DNA from: Vitreoscilla sp. | GTDB taxonomy: Bacteria > Pseudomonadota > Gammaproteobacteria > Burkholderiales > Neisseriaceae | Assembly (NCBI GenBank): GCA_030150505.1 | Contig: JASLFS010000087.1 | Location: 1-41,804, forward strand | Length of the DNA: 41,804 bases | Reading direction: 5' to 3' | In this document: positions 40,933-41,804 of the stretch, piece after piece | How the letters are laid out: each line of letters starts with the position of its first letter | How positions within the stretch are numbered: position 1 is the stretch's first letter | Made by a program: the position numbers and the translations under genes | Notes under the pieces: generated by a model | Seen by the model: the letters and a program-made list of their open reading frames with translations, nothing else | What the model was told of the DNA's origin: nothing | Database searches by the model: none

Positions 40933-41804
40933 TATCGTTTCCCCCATCGTTCTGGCATCTTATAAGCACGCATCAGTAGCATGGTTGTTAAGATGAAGAT
41001 AATAGCTGTCGCCAGGCAATAGCCGACTATGGTGGGTAAAGCATAGTGTGCTGGTGTTCCCATTTGCATTTGTTTTACTTGTAAAACACCGTAGTGTGTA
41101 TAGGGCAGGCACATTGCCCAGGTGTAAGCCCCTGATGACATGGCCAATAATGGGAAGCCTGTCCCACTGAATGCGAATGCTGGTGCTGTTAATATGCCTG
41201 TACCTGATAAAGCAGTACGCAGTGACATTGTTAAAAGAGAGAATAATGCACCCAACACAATGGATAATGTTGTTAAAAGAATTAAGGCAATTAGAGTCAC
41301 TATCAGTGATGAAAAACTAACAATATGGGTACTTTGGATTAAGTAAATTGTCCAGCTATCAATGAGTGTAAAAGAAATGATACTAGGTAATAGTTTACCT
41401 AGTAATGAACCACTTAAAGCTGTCCGTGAAATTTTAGTTGGCGTGATGTTATTTAACCATAAACCCATGGTTTTATCTCTGAGTTCTCTGCCTGCGGTAT
41501 ATGCACCAGCTGTCATGGCTAAAATATGAAGCAATGCTGGAATAGCAGCGGTTCCAAGAAATAATTGGTAATCAGATGCGATATTAAATAACGGTACTAG
41601 ATTGTTATCAAGTGGCGAGAAATTATCATGCGCTTGAGATGGCGTTTCGTTAATTGTTGACATACGCAGCTGGATTTTAATACCAGCAGCAATGGTTCCA
41701 ATAACATTTTGTAAGTTACTTTGAATGAGTTTGGAATGAGTGCCATATTGAGCATTGACATTTAAGACAACATTTGAAGGGTGCCCTGATTTAATATCTT
41801 GCTG
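40932..41804 (-). CDS. ABC-2 type transporter permease, 5' end outside window
   Basis: The frame stays open from the last base of the window (41804), adding 47 codons before the internal ATG at 41663, so the true start is outside. About 290 residues are visible. The upstream part (NVVLNVNAQYGTHSKLIQSN) belongs to the periplasmic loop of this class. It is followed by five or six helices (AIPALLHILAMTAGAYTAG; LLTTLSIVLGALFSLL; ATAIIFILTTMLLM). It overlaps the next permease gene by one base (TAATG), so the two are subunits of one transporter. Substrate unknown. Confidence 0.88.
   Translation of the reverse strand, partial: QQDIKSGHPSNVVLNVNAQYGTHSKLIQSNLQNVIGTIAAGIKIQLRMSTINETPSQAHDNFSPLDNNLVPLFNIASDYQLFLGTAAIPALLHILAMTAGAYTAGRELRDKTMGLWLNNITPTKISRTALSGSLLGKLLPSIISFTLIDSWTIYLIQSTHIVSFSSLIVTLIALILLTTLSIVLGALFSLLTMSLRTALSGTGILTAPAFAFSGTGFPLLAMSSGAYTWAMCLPYTHYGVLQVKQMQMGTPAHYALPTIVGYCLATAIIFILTTMLLMRAYKMPERWGKR

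Noticed and set aside
1..41804. CRISPR arrays, tRNA or rRNA genes, insertion sequences, prophage genes
   Set aside because: No regularly spaced repeats, no cloverleaf with CCA end, no transposase or phage protein among the translated frames.

Overview
The window is AT-rich bacterial chromosome, almost fully packed with housekeeping genes. It most likely comes from a low-GC member of the Neisseriaceae (Betaproteobacteria). The evidence is gene content and order (aroQ-accB-accC-prmA, metX-metW, DUF971-ubiE, a complete isc operon) and copies of the 12-mer AGGCTGCCTGAA. That 12-mer matches the Simonsiella-type dialect of the neisserial DNA uptake sequence (DUS). The genus cannot be fixed from the sequence alone. 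No rRNA, tRNA, insertion sequence, prophage or CRISPR array was seen.

Layout. 1-614: C-terminal part of a MscS/YbdG-type channel. 701-2309: trmB and a membrane-anchored TlpA-like thioredoxin. 2352-5607 (minus): aroQ-accB-accC-prmA. 5880-7410: queA and a small DUF4274-like gene. 7467-10583: nadE (minus), then DUF971, ubiE and an M23 peptidase (plus). 10660-13319 (minus): rlmB, then NfeD-GNAT-SPFH. 13522-13869: a secreted PepSY protein behind a direct-repeat box of the PmrA/QseB type. 13938-19486 (minus): iscR-iscS-iscU-iscA-hscB-hscA-fdx-iscX, driven by a promoter overlapped by a near-perfect type 1 IscR site. 19550-23876 (minus): serB, a DUF4239 membrane protein, and two ubiquinone-type FAD monooxygenases. 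24078-27348: ung, rep and a lipoprotein. 27417-28715 (minus): serS.

28716-32923 is the one accessory-looking stretch. It has a Tat-exported phospholipase C flanked by AT-rich DNA with few genes. The 1.44-kb right flank holds two RNA-like elements. Each has a 5' stem-loop, a shared single-stranded core (CTTGATGTGT, three bases, TTGC), then a second hairpin with a T-run. They look like sibling small RNAs and are the best candidate here for something undescribed. Two possible small ORFs lie in the same stretch.

32924-41804: an acidic protein with PopZ-like architecture, phoU behind a Pho box, a family 2 glycosyltransferase with a twin-helix membrane protein, metX-metW, a small Cys-rich protein, an ankyrin lipoprotein, yicC, and two ABC-2 permeases, the second cut by the window end.

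How the parts connect: the isc operon supplies Fe-S clusters and is under its own IscR feedback. accB/accC supply malonyl-CoA synthesis. UbiE and the two monooxygenases serve quinone synthesis. TrmB, QueA, RlmB, PrmA and SerS serve RNA and ribosome maturation or translation. Many genes are tightly coupled (TAATG overlaps at 3240-3244, 12092-12096 and 40930-40934; ATGA at 36880-36883), and most convergent pairs share one bidirectional terminator.
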